Below, one piece after another: positions 44,872 through 55,852 of a stretch of DNA of 64,000 bases. Below the pieces are notes generated by a model. It made no database searches and was not told the origin of the DNA. It saw only the letters and a program-made list of their open reading frames with translations. This DNA is from Acanthococcus lagerstroemiae. Taxonomy: Eukaryota > Arthropoda > Insecta > Hemiptera > Eriococcidae. Numbering within the stretch: position 1 is the first letter of the stretch; each line of letters begins with the position of its first letter. Made by a program: the position numbers and the translations under genes. The stretch is taken from positions 11,146,467 through 11,210,466 of the forward strand of contig CM063107.1 of assembly GCA_031841125.1 (NCBI GenBank). Direction: 5' to 3'.

Positions 44872-46522
44872 CAGGGTTAGTCGATATTCCTTCCGCCATC
44901 GCCATAGAAAAACAAGTTTTCGCCAAACCAGGTGCACCTTGTTTCGCCAGGCAAGCGGTCTCTTCGACAAGAATTTCATAGGAAATATTCGGGGAAAACT
45001 CCGATGGCTTTTCATGGATTTTATCAAAAATCTTCAGGAACAATTTTCTAAATCTCCGAAGAATTTCTTCGAAAATCTTCGGGAAAATTTTCCGATAATT
45101 TTTAAAGAACTGCATCGGATATTTTCGGAAAACAAATTCGATAATTTCCGAAGAATTTTATCGGAAATGTTTAGAAAAATTTCCAGTGTTTCCAAGAAGG
45201 TTCATCTGCATTATTCGAGAAAACTTCCTGAAAATTTCTGAAGAATTTCATCGAAAATTTTTTGAAAAAATGTTCGATAATCTCCGAAGAATTTCATCGT
45301 AAATCTTCAGAAAAAATCTCGGATGATTTTTAAGCAATTTTATTGTAAGTTTTCGTGAAAATTTTTCAATAATTTCGGATATCTTGAGAAATTATCTCCA
45401 TTGTTTTCTCAAAAATTTCATAAAAATTTTTCAAGAAATTTTCCTGATAATTTTTGAAGAATTTTATCGAAAGCATCCGGGGAATAACACAAAGAGTTTT
45501 AAAGAATTGTATTGAAAATCTTCGGAAAAAATCTTCAATTATTCCCAAGGAATTTCATGAAAAATATTTGGCACAGACGATTCCTTCAATTTTCAAAGAT
45601 TATTTCCGACGAATATCAAAAGTATTAAGGGTACATTTCCGATCATTTTCAATGAATTTCATCGGACATGATTGAAAAACAATATCCGATGATTTCTGGA
45701 GAAATTTGTGGGAAATTTTAGGAAAACTCTGCAATTATTCCAAAGGATTTCATCGGAAATCATTGAGAAGTATCTTCGATGATTCTTGAAGGTTTTTTTC
45801 AGTAAGAACTTTCTTGGAAAACATTAGAAATCTTTTCTAAAAATTTGCGATGAGATTCTTCGTAAATTATCGGAGTTGTTTTCCGAAAAATTCCGATGCA
45901 ATTCTTTAAAAATTATCGGAAAATTTTCGAGAAATATTATTTGGAAAACCCTGGACTTTTTTCTGAATATTTCTGATGAAATTCTCCGGAAATCATCACA
46001 TTTTTTCTCAAAGATTTCTGATTAATTCCTTAGAAATCATTGGAGATTTCCCCCGAACATTTTTGACGAAATCTCTGGAAAGCATCAAAATTTTTTCTAA
46101 GGATATCCTTCCAAAATCATCAGAGATACTTCTCAATGATTCTTACCGCGATTTTCATTAGTATTGTCGGTGTCATAAAATTGTTTGGAATCATTGGAGA
46201 TTTTCCCTAAAATTTCTCACAAAATTCGCCTGAAATTATTGGAGGTATTTCTCAATGATATCCGACGAAATTCTTCGAAAATCATCGCAAATTTTTCCTG
46301 AATAGGAGATTCTTCTCAAAGACTTCCGATGAAATTCTTCGGAGATTTTAGAAAATTTTTCCTGAAGATTCTTGATAAAATTCTTCAAAAGTCATCGGAG
46401 TTTTCCCCGAGTATTTCTCATGAAATTCTTGTCGAAGAGACCGCTCGCCTGACGAAAAAACGTGTATCTGGTTTCGCGAAAAACAAGTTTTCCCATAGCG
46501 GAAGGAAAACCGACTAACCCTG
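44872..46522. mobile_element. Transposon made of a palindromic satellite array
   Basis: Ends CAGGGTTAGTCGATATTCCT and, inverted, CAGGGTTAGTCGGTTTTCCT. Next inside on each side is GCAAGCGGTCTCTTCGAC-type sequence, then an array of degenerate units of about 40-60 bp. From 44970 to about 45790 the units read GAAGAATTTCATCGGAAAT; from about 45830 to 46430 they are reversed (GATGAAATTCTTCGGAAATC). So the whole 1.65 kb is an imperfect palindrome with a switch near 45.8 kb. No ORF with a domain. Target duplication not seen. Confidence 0.75.
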
Positions 46523-46639
46523 TATAGGAATAAATTCCCTTGAGTGAAAATTGTTTGATCCGTAAAGAAAATGAGATATTAGTGTAGGGAAGAAAGTGCA
46601 GTTAGAATTTAGCATATTGAAATATCAAGTTTTTGGGGC

Positions 46640-47412
46640 AATCAAAAAATATGTATCAATAATTTTGTACTAAGAGAAATTAATTTTATGAAAATCATGT
46701 TCAACCACTTTCCATGATCTTTAATTTTTCTCTGACTGGTTGCCACAACTGTCATTTTGCACCTCCTTCCCGTCGGTATGTGCCACAGTTCGGGGAATAT
46801 GGCCAAAATGTTACCATAACCAAATTTAGCCACCTTTGGTATCAATTATTGGGTACCCATATTGAAATTTACAAAATACTAGAACTGATCCCCTCATTGC
46901 ATGGGCCTCAATTTCACATATGGGGTGAATAGATGAAAGGAGGGAGGTGAATAAGCCCCATAAATGATACAACTCTGTGGAGTGGTAAAGTAGCTGAAGA
47001 AGATGATTATTATCTTCATGAGGCCTGTGCATCTGTATTAAAAAGTAATAATTCTTAATGGGGATATCTTGAACTCCAATTTGAGCAGTTCTAACCCAAA
47101 TACAAAAAAATTGCTAACGACCTTTTATACAGGAAATTTAATGTATAATCTATAGCAAATAAAAAAACAGTAGCTTGAAAGGGCAAATTTCACGGGAAAC
47201 TGAAAAAATGTGAAAATTTTCTGACATAATTTGTACTAAAATTGGTTTTATACCATGTTGAACCGATTCCGACCATTTTTTTCTGTGGTTACAACTGCCC
47301 TGTACTATTACCTACTGGTACCATTTTCCTGTTAATCTCCAGTCATGAGAAGGAAAAAAAAATTCAAGGATAGAAAACTTTTCAAATTTGACCATAATTC
47401 AGTCCTTTCTAA
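46640..47412 (-). mobile_element. CAGGGTGTCTC element, right arm, tip missing
   Basis: Inverted match to 43150-44034 and to 21056-21910, including the words TATGAAGATAATAATCATCT-like and AGAATTATTACTTTT (both on minus). The last 100 or so bases with the CAGGGTG tip are absent: the match stops near 47412 at AAGAGTAT. From 47420 to 47840 nothing is recognised. Confidence 0.65.
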
Positions 47413-47840
47413 AGTAAGAGTATCATCATATCCCCGGCGAAAAAGTGCGGTGGTAGCTAAAAATTTTAGAGATAAGCACCACTCATAAAATACTAAAAAT
47501 TGACATGAAGGTGGGGAATATATTGAGAAATATTTCAAAATAAAAAATTTTTAGCCAGCTCAAAAATAGCGGTATGGGCGCCATCTTGAAAATTTCAAAA
47601 TCGATTTTAGAGGTTGAAGAACGTAGAAAAAATTTCAAATTTCGTACCATTCGAGCAGAAAATGCTCAATATGGAGCTGAAAGAGTGAAAACATATATTT
47701 CGAGGCCACACCCCTTCAGAGGGGGTAGGATTGTAACGATATAGGCTCTCAAATGTTCTTTTACCACTGCAAATAGAGGACTGAGGAAAACTGGGGAATT
47801 ATCGACTTAAGCCGATTCACCTATCTTATACCCTAAGATA

Positions 47841-48135
47841 GCGCATTTTCTTTTTTGAATGCAGTTTTCTCGACATGTACGGTACCAAAATGTGCCAAAA
47901 TTAGCTGGGAGGCTCTTTGGACTATCTACTACTTATTGCCAAAGTTTTGTGTCATTCGCTTCCAAATTCTTCCTTCATTAATTAAAATGATAAAGAAGAG
48001 TCAAATGCGTCACCTCAAGACATGTGTTCTTAAGCTGGCGCATTTTCTTTTTTGAATGCCGTTTCCTCGATATATATGGTACCAAAATGTGCCAAAATTA
48101 GATGGAAGGCTCTTTGGACTATCTACTACTTATTC
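47841..48135 (+). repeat. Tandem duplication, 197-bp period
   Basis: GCGCATTTTCTTTTTTGAAT starts both units (47841 and 48038). They share GGTACCAAAATGTGCCAAAA and CTCTTTGGACTATCTACTAC. Short ORFs starting ATGAATGC.. come from this. Confidence 0.8.
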
Positions 48136-48435
48136 TGTACTGTAGACTGTTACCATCTCAAGGAAGAGCTGTTCATCTCATTTGAAGCAGTTTACTCCCA
48201 TTGCACACTTCAGCTAAGGAATGCGTGCTGTGTATAGTCAGCTAAATCAGCCGAGCTGTACTACTTTTTTGTCATTTGAGGACAAATTTTAAAACATAGG
48301 AGCTCACTTAACTAAATTCCCATTGGCTATTGCTAATATTTACAAACTGGCTGAAACGTAACCAACCCTTCCTCGTCGATTCAAGCTTGCTCAACTCAGC
48401 TGAAGAGTGTGAATTCAGAGCTCAGCTCGCATATT

Positions 48436-48591
48436 ATAGTCCGTCCTATGGAAAGTAATTGTGACGTCATCGATTGTGATGAATACTCCGGTGTGAGCGG
48501 GGAAAGACTCGCTCTCACATCTTCCCCCGCGAGCACCGAAATATTCATAGCAATCGATGACGTCATAGTTACTTTTCGTGGGACAGACTAT
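48436..48591. mobile_element. Short hairpin MITE with CRE-like sites
   Basis: Arms of about 50 bp (48436-48486 and 48542-48591), roughly 85% alike, meet across a 55-bp GC-rich centre. TA flanks the GTC(C/T)GTCC ends. Each arm carries the palindrome TGACGTCA next to ATCGAT, so a transcript would fold strongly and each arm has a CREB/ATF-type site; any function is unknown. Confidence 0.75.
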
Positions 48592-48774
48592 ATAGCTCAC
48601 GTCACGCGTACAATGGGCGTAACAGTGTTACCATATTGAAATTTTTGATGATCCGGTCTTCAAGTTCTTTTGACGTAATATAGTGTACAAATGAAGTTCT
48701 CTCTGAATTCGTACCGTGCATTAGCGTTCAAGGTTCAGGTATTCAAATAGGTTTAGGTGTTGAGATGTCGTGTG

Positions 48775-49021
48775 GACGCTATTCAGCAAAAGGGAACCAA
48801 CTAGCAAAATCCGCTTTTTGAGAACACGTGATTCGAAGTTCAAAAGCCATGTAGAAACTATATGACATAGCGTTTACTGATAGCTTTTTTCAACGTGAGT
48901 ACACATTTATGAATCGGGGGCCCAATTTTGAAAAATTCTACTGTTTACGCTCTTTCCAACGATACTAATAACTCATTTTGTTTACAAATGTTGGTTGGTT
49001 CCCCTTTTGCTGAACAGCGTC
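48775..49021. mobile_element. MITE with 28-bp inverted ends
   Basis: 247 bp. GACGCTATTCAGCAAAAGGG at 48775 and, inverted from 49021, GACGCTGTTCAGCAAAAGGG, both continuing GAACCAAC. No coding content. From 49030 to 50028 no gene was recognised. Confidence 0.75.
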
Positions 49022-50028
49022 CATGTGTTCCAGTTTTCTGTGCGGGTGGGCCAAACTTGGGCTGGTGAATTTTCTGGGTGCCCCCCTCTAGTCACGCCTT
49101 TGTCCTTTCTGCATTTGATAAAAATTCAAATTCTGCCCACGTCTCTCGCATCGCATTTTGTCCCATTTTGTGAAAGGTCAGCTACATTCGAACGTTTCGG
49201 ACAGTGCCATTAGCCTGCAACGTACACAAGTGTAGGTATGTATACGTGTATGAAATGGAGCCATAGAAGGAATAGAGATAGTAGCGTTTTTGTATCTGTG
49301 GTGCACGTGTTAACGTGGTCCTCTAATTGATCCACGGTGGGTTACGTGTACTAGCACGTCACCATAATTGTGTTTTTCTTCGTCTGCAACACCGATGATG
49401 AGATACATTCGACTAGATCGTTTTTGAGTGGCCACACGGTGTCCTGCCCCCTGCGTAACAGGCCACTTTAAGACCGCTTTTCGAGGTATAGCTTAATTCA
49501 GACCGATGTGCCGTCATGTTATTGAACTTCAAACGGATGTAAACAATATTATTTAATTGAAATTGACGTCCTGAATTATTTCTGGTTCCCGTTGTGTTAA
49601 CCGCTTCCACGTGCCCTATTTCGGAGATTTTCCCCCTTTCGAATCACGCGGACGATAATATTTAGCGAACGCACTGATATCCGACTAAAAGTAAATCTTT
49701 ATTAGGAGCGTAAGCGACAAGTTCGAAAAATTTCATGCGTCGTAGAAATTTTTGGTGAATAAGACTAGAAGCGATCTTCTATATTCTTACCCTCGCTAGG
49801 GCGATCTTTGAGTTTGCGAGGCATTATTCCGAATCAAAAAAAGGATATGGGGATGTATCCCCCATCCAGAGCCAGAGGGAGAAGTAAAACTTTGGAGCTC
49901 GTCGACCGACACTTCAGGTTCAAAGTCTTTTCTTTTGTTAATTTTTGTTCGTTTTTCTTTCGCTTGTAATGTTAAATTTGGACCGAATTTCGTAAGTCCG
50001 CATCAGTTTACCTACAAAAGTTTTACCT

Positions 50029-51481
50029 TTAGTCCACATAAGTTAGCCCTAATAGGAGTACCTACAAAAAGGGAAAAAATTATAGAAAGCTGAAACTCAG
50101 TACATCGGTCTAATTAAGTGTCCTGAATAACATACCAAAAGTCCCAACAAATCCGGTACCGGCGTCGTCCCCTGGGAGGCAGAAATGGGGGCGTAAAACA
50201 GTTTTCTGCTTATATCACACTAACATTTGTGTTTAGAAAAAAAAATGTTTCAACAAAAGTGATAGAGAATTAAAAACTATACAACAATGTTCTTACACAT
50301 TTTCCCGTGGAGTGCTTATTTGTTGAATAAATTAATATCAAAGGTTGAGAAGTTTTCTCCATGTGTACATTTAATTCATCTTATTATAATCGATGCAATG
50401 TAGACTCCCACACGCATGAATACATTAATTTCTATTTACTTTGTGATTTTGAGTACATTGAATTTTCGAAGTATTTCGCCATAAGAAGAAGTCAGAATTA
50501 CTTTGCCGGTATTTGGAGTGATATGACCATCGAACAGACCCTGATGAGAGATGAGACTCATGAAAATCAGAGGAGGATTGACACGTAATCGTGGTGTACA
50601 GCCAAGTGTGATTCAAAAATGGATTTTGAGTATATCCGTTGTTATGGTCATTTGTAAAGAAGTTGAGGAATTTACAGGGTGCAAGAAACATTCAAGTGAA
50701 CAACATGTCGACCTACATCCTTCTCGGATTAAGATGTTGGAAAATTAACAAAGTGGCTTTTGACACATAACCCATTCTCGGAGATGTTATAGGGGATGCT
50801 TCAATCAATTGCCACGAAAGCGCATTGGTGGGAAACTTTGGCGGCCAGTCCATGGTTGATTAGGAAACAGAGTGAAGCCATTAGGGTCTATCAACAGCCG
50901 TATTTGTATTGGAGAGGCATCATACCTGTCGACCCTCTCTTACTTTTCCAAAGAATCTTGTTCTTGAAGAAAACCGATGAAGAACTGAAAACCTGCTTTT
51001 CGCACGAACTTGCTCCCCTTCCAACATCTCTTTTCACGGACGGTGGGAGGGGATGATTCTCTTCATTCCATCACTTGTGCGAGTATTTGAAATAAATCTT
51101 CTCGTATGCGTACAAGTCTACGTCGCATCGATTACAATAAGTTGTATTAAATGTATACATGGAGGATACATGGAGGAAATATCACAACGTTTGATATTAA
51201 TTTATTCGACAAATAGGTACGCACTCTACAGAAAGACCATTTTTTATACATTTTTCATTTTTTGTCACATTTGTTTGAACTTTTTTTTTCTAAACTCAAA
51301 TTTCAGCGAGATATAAGCAAACAACTGTTTTACGCCCTCATTTTTGCCCCCTAGGGAACGACGCCGGTGCCGGATTCGTTGGGATTTTTAGTATGTTGTT
51401 CAGGACACTTAATTTGACCAATGTACCAAGTTTCAGCTTTCTACGACTTTTTTCCTAGTTAGAGCCTAATTTATGTGGACT
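50029..51481 (+). mobile_element. Element with about 170-bp inverted ends
   Basis: Left end TAGTCCACATAAGTTAG and right end, inverted, TAGTCCACATAAATTAG. The arms continue for about 170 bp each with around 85% identity, sharing AGAAAGCTGAAACT, TTAAGTGTCCTGAA, CCGGCGTCGT and GGGCGTAAAACAGTT. Between them are two decayed ORF pieces on the plus strand. No sure target duplication. Confidence 0.75.
50551..51056 (+). pseudogene. Decayed ORF of the 50-kb element
   Basis: Two pieces (50551-50745 and 50796-51053) in different frames. The first has EFTGCKKHSSEQHVDLHPSR. The second ends PVDPLLLFQRILFLKKTDEE and then LKTCFSHELAPLPTSLFTDG. From memory, P.(L/I)LFQR...KK(S/T)DEEL...ELAP.P.SLF is a block seen in uncharacterised insect mobile-element proteins; I cannot name the family or confirm this. 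Confidence 0.5.
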
Positions 51482-51689
51482 ACTTCCCCTCGAGTGGTCC
51501 AAGAAAATGCTTACCAGATACGAACTAAGTCGCCCAACTCCAGCTTTTGTTATCAAGACTTTTTCCAATTTTCAATTCAGAGAAAAGTTGGAAGTATAGT
51601 TATAAGAAGTTTAATTTGCTTGCCTTACTCATTTTTCAGCACAGTGAATGTTTTGTTCCCTGCACACGACCCAGGTGCCAGATCGTAGC

Positions 51690-51948
51690 CGTTGGTGCAT
51701 GTGCTAGCACAATTTTCAAAAATTCCCTTAAAAAGAAAATTCTTGAAGTTGTTTTGTCCGTAGTCGTGGATATCAGTACTTCTACCATGGACAATATGTC
51801 CATCGTCGTGGACAAACCTCACTTCTTGCATTAAATTTTAATGCTCCTGCTCTGTTCAGCTTGTTGAATATTATCCTCTTAATGTTTTTATTGAAAAAAA
51901 CAACAACAAAAAAAACCCTTTATATTCTCAGTTTTTGGAGAATGACCC
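51690..51948. mobile_element. Element D, partial GGGTmATTCTC family
   Basis: The right end GGAGAATGACCC (51937-51948) is the inverted form of the family terminus seen at element C. Inside are CGTAGTCGTGGAT near 51760 and CATGGACAATATGTCCATCG followed by TCGTGGAC near 51787-51814, that is CCACGACGATGGAC on the minus strand. No left terminus was found, so the copy is truncated or its left limit is unrecognised. Confidence 0.5.
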
Positions 51949-51949
51949 C

Positions 51950-52500
51950 TTATTATTATTATTACTATTATATTTAAGAATATTTTTTGAAATGTGGGAA
52001 ACCTGGGCAAATTTCACGTCTCAAAATGATACTCCGCGACAGGGGAATGATCCATGTCACGCAGTTGTGATACTGTGACATGTACTTCGTCACCAATGAA
52101 AGGTGTGTGAGGGATTGTCGTGTACAAAGTCCACGTTCGGCTGAATTGCTTTGTATGGAAAATCGCAGTTTTATATGAAATGAGATATTCTTTCAAGTAC
52201 ATTCAAAAGTAACCTGATACGCAGTAGTTTCAATCATATTACCCGAGGCTTGTATTAACGAACTTGAGTATTTTCGGTAGCAGCCTTGTAAATAATTTCT
52301 ATCGGCGATAGACCAGCGATATCTCAATTTCATACTTACGACAGCGTTATCTTGTTTTATGTTACCGACGAATAAATTTGAAAGTAAATAATTTATTTGT
52401 TTAGATAAACCTTTCACAACCTCGAAGTCCTCTGAACATATTATTCATACCGACATTTTCAATTGTTACTGAGTGAAGGAACCAGCTTTTGTTTTTCGTT
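51950..52500. other. No gene recognised
   Basis: AT-rich. It may include the promoter and 5' UTR of the putative gene starting at 52523 but no core element could be assigned. Confidence 0.35.
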
Positions 52501-52522
52501 TAATTCGTACGTCATATTCAAA

Positions 52523-52580
52523 ATGACGAGCTGGGCGAGCATCACCGAGACAATGTACACTGCTGGAAATTGGATCACTG
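52523..52580 (+). CDS. Putative first coding exon, unknown gene
   Basis: ATG in good context (TCAAAATGA) opens MTSWASITETMYTAGNWIT and ends at a strong donor, G then GTAAGT (52581), in phase 1. Balanced codon use and a consensus donor are unlike the surrounding junk. The peptide is not one I recognise, and the next exon is not evident (53815-54004 is a candidate only by position). Confidence 0.4.
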
Positions 52581-52599
52581 GTAAGTAATTTGAATGGTG

Positions 52600-53790
52600 G
52601 TCGTGTAACCGTCGTAGAATTACTAACACAGGTGATAGTCGACAGATACATCGGGAGAAATAATAAGTCCTCGGTGCTAAACTAACACCCCCTATTCTCT
52701 TCTATTCTGAGCATGCGGATGTGGATAGGCACAGGGCAGAAAAAATCTCCAATTAGGTAGATATGTAGTTTTATAAAAATGAAAACAATTTTCTCTACCT
52801 CAAAATAAATTTGGAATTTCTAAATGGCAGATTGAGCAAACTGACCAAATAAACACTTTCATGTTAGAATTTTCGGCTCCGCTTTGGACCCTGAAATTTC
52901 ACCCTTCGTATATGTATGCGTATTGACTTGGTTTAAAAAATGAAACCACGTACGGAATGAGGAAAATGTTCTCTGGGTCGCTATCCGGAATATTGCATTG
53001 CATTTCCAATTTGCTTCCAATTCTGAGTGACAAAATTGAAATTTCTCTTTCAAGACGGTACAAAATTGACATCTCCTTCGAGAGAGGACACAACAAATCT
53101 AACTCCGAAATAGGGGTTTTCGTGTCGGTGATTTCGAACATTTGTTCACATTTTGTATCCGCGTTTCATGTGAGGTACTCAAATCCAAAGTTTACTATGG
53201 AAAATGATAATTTTCCTCTGAAATTCAGTGTTGTCCCAATATACAACGTTGACGTTGGAAAGCTGGTGGAACATTAAGTCCCCTCCCACTGAACCGTACC
53301 ATAGATTGAGAAATAGAGAAAGGGCGCCAAATGTCAGTGGCGTGCATTCCAGGTAAACGAGGTAAGCGCCGCTTATTCTGAAAAATCCCGAGAAAATAAG
53401 TTTTCATATAATATGTATATCAACTTGTAACAGATAAAATATATGAAACATTGGGCGAAGAAAGAAGTGATCCTATTGCCGCTTATTACATCTATAAATT
53501 CACATTAAACAAATGACGCCGTCTGTCGGTGGTTGAGGAGACAATTGAAACAGAAGGGTTCACTGTTCGGCAATGAGCTTGTACGTATTCGTATTTATTC
53601 AAATCAGGGAAACGATCCGAAAATCTCTTATTTTTCATATTACAAGTAAACCCATACACGACTTACGCTCCGCGCCTCCGTGTTGATGACCAACACAAAA
53701 ACACACTAGTATGTTTAACGCGACTAAACCTGAATGTTTCGTAAGCGATTTTAATATCGCTTATGGCTAGCTGAACGTCGAAGTTGGGAG
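52600..53790. other. No gene clearly recognised
   Basis: A 106-codon ORF at 52957-53277 (plus) overlaps an open frame on the other strand (52899-53141). No domain is visible in either. It would be intronic if the exons at 52523 and 53815 belong to one gene. Confidence 0.35.
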
Positions 53791-53814
53791 TGAAACGTGA
53801 TCAATGTTCCGGGT

Positions 53815-54004
53815 ATGTACGAATCAACGCGTTCGTGTTTAAATGCTCCGATTTTTTTGGCTCACAAAATACGTATTTGGGATCTTATTGAAAAACCTTT
53901 TCCGCGATTCACTTTTAATGAACAATTAAAATTTATTAATGGTGGTAAGCCGATACCAGAATTAGCAAAAGAAAGATGGTTTGATTTTTACTGCACATTT
54001 CCAG
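53815..54004 (+). CDS. Putative coding exon, unknown gene
   Basis: Open from an ATG at 53815 (the frame is open from 53797) to a donor G|GTATCG at 54005. The 63 residues are well balanced, with WDLIEKPFPRFTFNEQLKFI and GKPIPELAKERWFDFY. Such composition is rare among chance ORFs here. The phase at the donor is 1. I cannot assign a family; a gene or a domesticated/transposon protein are both possible. Confidence 0.4.
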
Positions 54005-54100
54005 GTATCGCAATATGAAAACATTTTGTGGTTAACCGGTAACCGGTTGTGAAGATGGTGGAAAACTGTTTTGGCGGCCATGTCTATTCAAAGACGCACC

Positions 54101-54383
54101 AATAGAGCGGGGGCACTGTCTCCCCCCCGTAGGAATTTTTCACTCAGCAGTTGGGAAAATTTACAATTTCAATCAGGCGGAGTTGGAGAAATCCAACAAC
54201 TCAAAGGTTTTTTCCTTTCATGTTTGGAAATTTTGAGTTGAGTTACCTAGTAGGAAAAATCCAACAAGTCAAAAGGTTTTTTCTTGCTTTAATACTTGGT
54301 AATTTTGAGTTGAGTCAGTTGGGACTTCCACAATTTTTGCCCCCCCCCCACCTAGGAAAAACTGTTCGGTGGCCCGTCCCTGC
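54101..54383 (+). repeat. Dispersed noncoding repeat, copy 3
   Basis: The best preserved of three (see 7793 and 12440). AGTTGGGAAAATTTACAATT, two AAATCCAACAA(C/G)TCAAA units and a right end CCCGTCCCTG. GCACTGTCTCCCCCCC at the left and CCCCCCCCCACC near the right give it C-runs on both sides. It is rich in homopolymers and noncoding. Confidence 0.65.
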
Positions 54384-54654
54384 GTCTATTACTCGTTACA
54401 GAAAAGAATAAATGCATATGGAATGACCCTATATAGGGATATGATAATTTGAATCATTTCATCAATGTCGTTTGGTATAGTAGCATGTTTCATACTTTTT
54501 TATACTACGTGATCAGAAAGGTAATGTTTACATTGATGTTTTACGGACGACAAGAAGCGCCTATCATTCATGCATTGAGTTCTAACAAAATTTGCATGTA
54601 AAGTAAACGTCCCTTAAAGTAAAGCGTTTTATGTGAAGAAATAGCTGGCCAGTA

Positions 54655-54745
54655 ATTTTGTATCGGGGAATCGAACCCGCGTCCATTGAAACATTTGACT
54701 GAAATGCGTCTTTCGGCATGACTCATTTTCAACCAATCACAAAAC
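54655..54745 (-). other. Possible tRNA/SINE relic
   Basis: On the minus strand GCGGGTTCGATTCCCCGATA matches a B-box (GGTTCGATTCC) with a partial T-stem. No convincing A-box or acceptor stem pairs with it, so a tRNA gene is unlikely; a SINE head remnant is possible. Confidence 0.3.
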
Positions 54746-54792
54746 AGGAGTTTCAATAATTTTTCGTCGCAATTAATGGTCAAACTGTAGCT

Positions 54793-55852
54793 GGGTAATT
54801 CTCCCAATAACTCGTAATTTTATGTGTTTTCTTTTTTTAAACATATTTGAATTTATTTTTTGATGGATTTTTTTTTCATGGAATGTGTAATGTATATGTA
54901 CCTTAAGGCATGTATGAGGTTCAAAAATCTACCTCCCCCCCTAGTTGGGGCAGGGGGATACGATTTGTAAACGACGTAGGACTTTTTGTAGACGATGAAG
55001 GAATTTTTGTAGAATCGTGTGCTCTATCATAATTCATCGAGAACTCAAATTCCCAAAATTTTCACATAGATTGTTCTTGTTTAACACGGCAGTGTTGGAC
55101 ACTTGACACAATCAGTGGAATATGCTTTTCAATACGGGAAGCGTAAGACAATTTTTCCGGATCCTTTATTTCAATTTTCAGTGTTATGCATGAAGGAAAA
55201 TCGATTAAATCGATAACTCGAGGATCCTTACCGATACGTAACCGACTAGAGGCAAACTTATCGATTTAAATCGATTTTGGATCGATTTTTTGACAGCCCT
55301 AACTCGGATATGACGAAGGGAAAAAAATCTTGTAGACGACGAAGGAAAATTTTGTGTATAAATTGATTGTAGGCAGCCAGCAGTTCGAAAATATTTAATA
55401 CTGAGGTTCGGCAAGCAGTGTCACCCACAATAAGCACTCGAAAAATTTGTAGACTACAAAGGAATAAAAGTGGTTACACAACTTCACCGGGGTCTGTGGA
55501 CCCTTTTAAGGGGTCAAAATTTTGGGTAGCGCCCTCAAATGACTTGCACAACATATCTCTTCGAGAAAAACATTCCACATACATTTTTTATTAGAAATAT
55601 CTGTCTGTGTGACGCGTTTTTAAGAAAAATCCGCGAGTGGTTACGTAGACGACGATGGAATTTTGACTATAATTTGACAGTTTGGGGATGTTAGGTATGT
55701 TAGGGTATGTATTCTGAACTCATTGGCAGATTGACGGGATAGAAGAGATTTACACTTATCTAACAAAAAAAAAATAAATAATTGCTCTAACATGCTTAGT
55801 TTTTGAGATACTAAACGGTTACTTAAATATTGAGTTATTGGGAGAATGACCC
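54793..55852. mobile_element. Element C, GGGTAATTCTC family
   Basis: 1060 bp. Ends GGGTAATTCTCCCAATAACT and, inverted, GGGTCATTCTCCCAATAACT. AGCT flanks both sides (54789-54792 and 55853-55856). Inside are scattered GTAGACGA..AAGGAA words: near 54971 (GTAAACGACGTAGGA), 54989 (GTAGACGATGAAGGAATTTT), 55331 (GTAGACGACGAAGGAAAATT), 55450 (variant) and 55645 (GTAGACGACGATGGAATTTT). No ORF with a domain. Confidence 0.83.

Noticed and set aside
44960..46430. CRISPR-like array
   Set aside because: Units are degenerate and contiguous, with no constant repeat/unique spacer alternation, and the sequence is eukaryotic. It is a satellite-type array inside a transposon.
48409..48639. ORFs of 76 and 61 codons on opposite strands at 48.4-48.6 kb
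   Set aside because: They read through the two arms of a hairpin MITE, which explains the similar peptides on both strands.
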